A stretch of DNA of 44,810 bases from Streptomyces nanshensis (GTDB lineage: Bacteria > Actinomycetota > Actinomycetes > Streptomycetales > Streptomycetaceae). The notes below the pieces were generated by a model. The model was not told the origin of the DNA. It saw nothing but the letters and a program-made list of their open reading frames with translations, and searched no databases. Below are positions 44,601 to 44,810 of this stretch, in pieces. The position numbers and the translations under genes were made by a program. The DNA lies in the NCBI RefSeq assembly GCF_001751255.1, contig NZ_LJGW01000520.1, positions 1 through 44,810 on the forward strand, given 5' to 3'. The first letter of the stretch is position 1, and each line of letters opens with the position of its first letter.

Positions 44601-44737
44601 CAGGACCGCCATGAGACAGCGTCGGCCGCCTCGCCGGGCCAGGGTGGCAAGTGCCTGTCCGGTCCGTAGGTGCTCGCCCGCCACATCGCCGCCGTCAGCG
44701 GCCGGTAGTACGGCGTGTACTCGATCGCTGTCACCAT
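41642..44737 (-). CDS. lanB: Class I lanthipeptide dehydratase
   Basis: A full-length LanB of 1031 aa from the ATG at 44737 (GGAGAGG six bases before). The N-terminal ~700 residues are the glutamylation domain, which uses glutamyl-tRNA to activate Ser/Thr (RYLIRLRGRATPFGTFAGVG is a family landmark; also PRHFTAPTSGREITRRDEVL and SQRRVVEPMLPHAGARH). The C-terminal ~300 residues are the elimination domain (SpaB_C: YGPSETIDDILTRHLPALLA, WFVRYRHPRPHLRLRV, TYRPETGRYG). It is the first gene of a LanB-LanC-methyltransferase operon. A palindrome about 50 bases upstream may be an attenuator behind the precursor gene. Confidence 0.94.
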   Translation of the reverse strand: MVTAIEYTPYYRPLTAAMWRASTYGPDRHLPPWPGEAADAVSWRSWLARVWATSPLAEAVTLASPALADRIEQTLGGREHAVTDLRHMATSLARYLIRLRGRATPFGTFAGVGPLHFDDRTRLSWNDDHRPRARADAVWLADIIARLEASPSLREQLPVVVNNVAVERGEKLVVPWQPHLAAAVRIVGEDVAEVTVRRVPVVRTICQAARTPVPAGALADKAAAEHPGASRDALMGVMDQLMASGVLISSLRAPGTCTDPLGWLLGALDEAGADAMPDVTAVHTELRALHHQMSSLGQAEAWSSEPDRRLVTDRMRVLSSVTDQPLAVDLSLNADLVLPHSVAMEAAEAAQALIRLTPQPSASTSWREYHRDFLARYGPATPVPVTELTDSAGGLGYPRHFTAPTSGREITRRDEVLLALAQQAALDRVSEIVLKETELEQIGPARDSAAPVSAADLSAEIRASSQAALDEGEFTLVVSGFGRAGATTGRFLDVLDDGDRDETTGLHPVAPTGMAGGLAAQLSYPPRHVGSENVLRVTPVLPHVISLAEHRHSDGHIPLTDLAVAADSTRLYVVSRSQRRVVEPMLPHAGARHTMPDLARLLFEIPRSTHPAVTAFDWGAAACLPHLPRVRYGRSILAPAQWRIDPADLPGPKTPTRQWTAAWQTLRGRRHLPATVAVGDGDRRLRLNLDEAMDLAVLRHHLHAADGPVTVTEAPSGAEYGWCGGRAHEIIIPLIATAPPAAAPSFLTRVPPPAADSRAGDAVVFAKLYGPSETIDDILTRHLPALLARWAEPPPWWFVRYRHPRPHLRLRVRDADTARAAGHLAAWAGKLRQAGLAGEITFDTYRPETGRYGTGDAMEAAEHLFATDSAAVLAQFAFLAAHQEVPPQALTAASMADFTAAVIGSRQAGLDWLLDHPQYADGAGAQDHQTRHHTLQLARDGRLETLPCGSDLAAAWAARTRAATKYTACLTAPGGLPAPATVLGSLLHLHHVRAHSPGGTSEATTYKLARAIALASSARHPDRQHKGAGAQ

Positions 44738-44788
44738 CAACTGCCTCTCCGCTGTGGCCTGGAGGTTCGGGCGGGGCCCCGGGGTGTC

Positions 44789-44810
44789 CGCGGCGAGGCT
44801 CCTCGCCGCG
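44789..44810. terminator. Palindrome upstream of the lanB gene
   Basis: CGCGGCGAG-GCTC-CTCGCCGCG, a perfect 9-bp stem with a 4-base loop, ends exactly at the window edge. Such hairpins often lie between a highly expressed lanthipeptide precursor and the downstream enzymes and let only part of the transcripts through. The role is inferred, since the precursor is out of view. Confidence 0.6.

Noticed and set aside
1-44810. CRISPR arrays, rRNA, and a tyrosine or serine integrase.
   Set aside because: No regularly spaced direct repeats, rRNA-like sequence or recombinase catalytic motifs were seen. The coiled-coil ORF at 12026 is too short to be called a recombinase.

Overview
The window looks like Streptomyces, or a close relative, chromosome. 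It is very GC-rich, uses GTG starts freely, and contains trans-AT polyketide, Sfp/EntD-type phosphopantetheinyl transferase, lanthipeptide and trypsin-STAND genes of the kind found in that group. All calls come from reading the sequence and translations by eye; no database search was run.

Layout. (1) 1-9.0 kb is the 3' end of a trans-AT (AT-less) type I polyketide synthase cluster. It holds a terminal KS(end)-DH-KR-ACP-TE module, a discrete AT-enoylreductase (PfaD-like) bidomain protein and a cytochrome P450. A convergent Sfp/EntD-type phosphopantetheinyl transferase is separated from them by a strong hairpin. (2) 9.1-12.3 kb has a divergent AraC regulator/SDR pair with an operator-like dyad, then debris (SDR and flavin hydroxylase fragments) and a small membrane protein. 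It ends at a 3' half of tRNA-Arg(CCU), a likely attachment-site scar. (3) 12.7-22.7 kb is accessory DNA: a multi-zinc-ribbon GIY-YIG protein, several unknown genes, a seven-TM protein, a 1096-aa protein with an Mrr-like nuclease domain and long helical repeats, and an MFS pseudogene. (4) 22.8-29.5 kb is a tandem pair of conflict-system modules. Each has a small Trypco2-like protein followed by a trypsin-like protease/STAND P-loop NTPase. One NTPase protein ends in Sel1/TPR-like repeats plus a Cys-rich tail, the other in a single membrane anchor. (5) 29.6-31.3 kb is a graveyard with an epimerase tail, a frameshifted and internally deleted hemC, and an end-less Nudix gene. A membrane protein and a second tRNA scar (tRNA-Ser(GGA) 3' half) follow. 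(6) 33-38 kb has a PNP/MTAN-family nucleosidase divergent from a four-TM protein, and a Ser/Thr protein kinase bracketed by two decayed same-orientation IS630-type copies. (7) 38.3-44.8 kb is a class I lanthipeptide operon on the minus strand: LanB, LanC, and an FxLD-type PCMT-like methyltransferase fused to a stand-alone SpaB_C-like domain. The precursor gene is not in the window and probably lies just beyond the right edge.

How it fits together. Two biosynthetic systems flank about 25 kb of accessory DNA rich in candidate anti-phage or self-surveillance genes (protease-STAND pairs, nuclease-repeat protein, nucleosidase plus TM protein, kinase) mixed with broken genes, tRNA scars and IS remnants. 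This is what an integration hotspot and defence island would look like. The most interesting part is the duplicated Trypco2/trypsin-STAND array at 23.0-29.5 kb. The divergent nucleosidase/4-TM pair and the nuclease-repeat protein come next.
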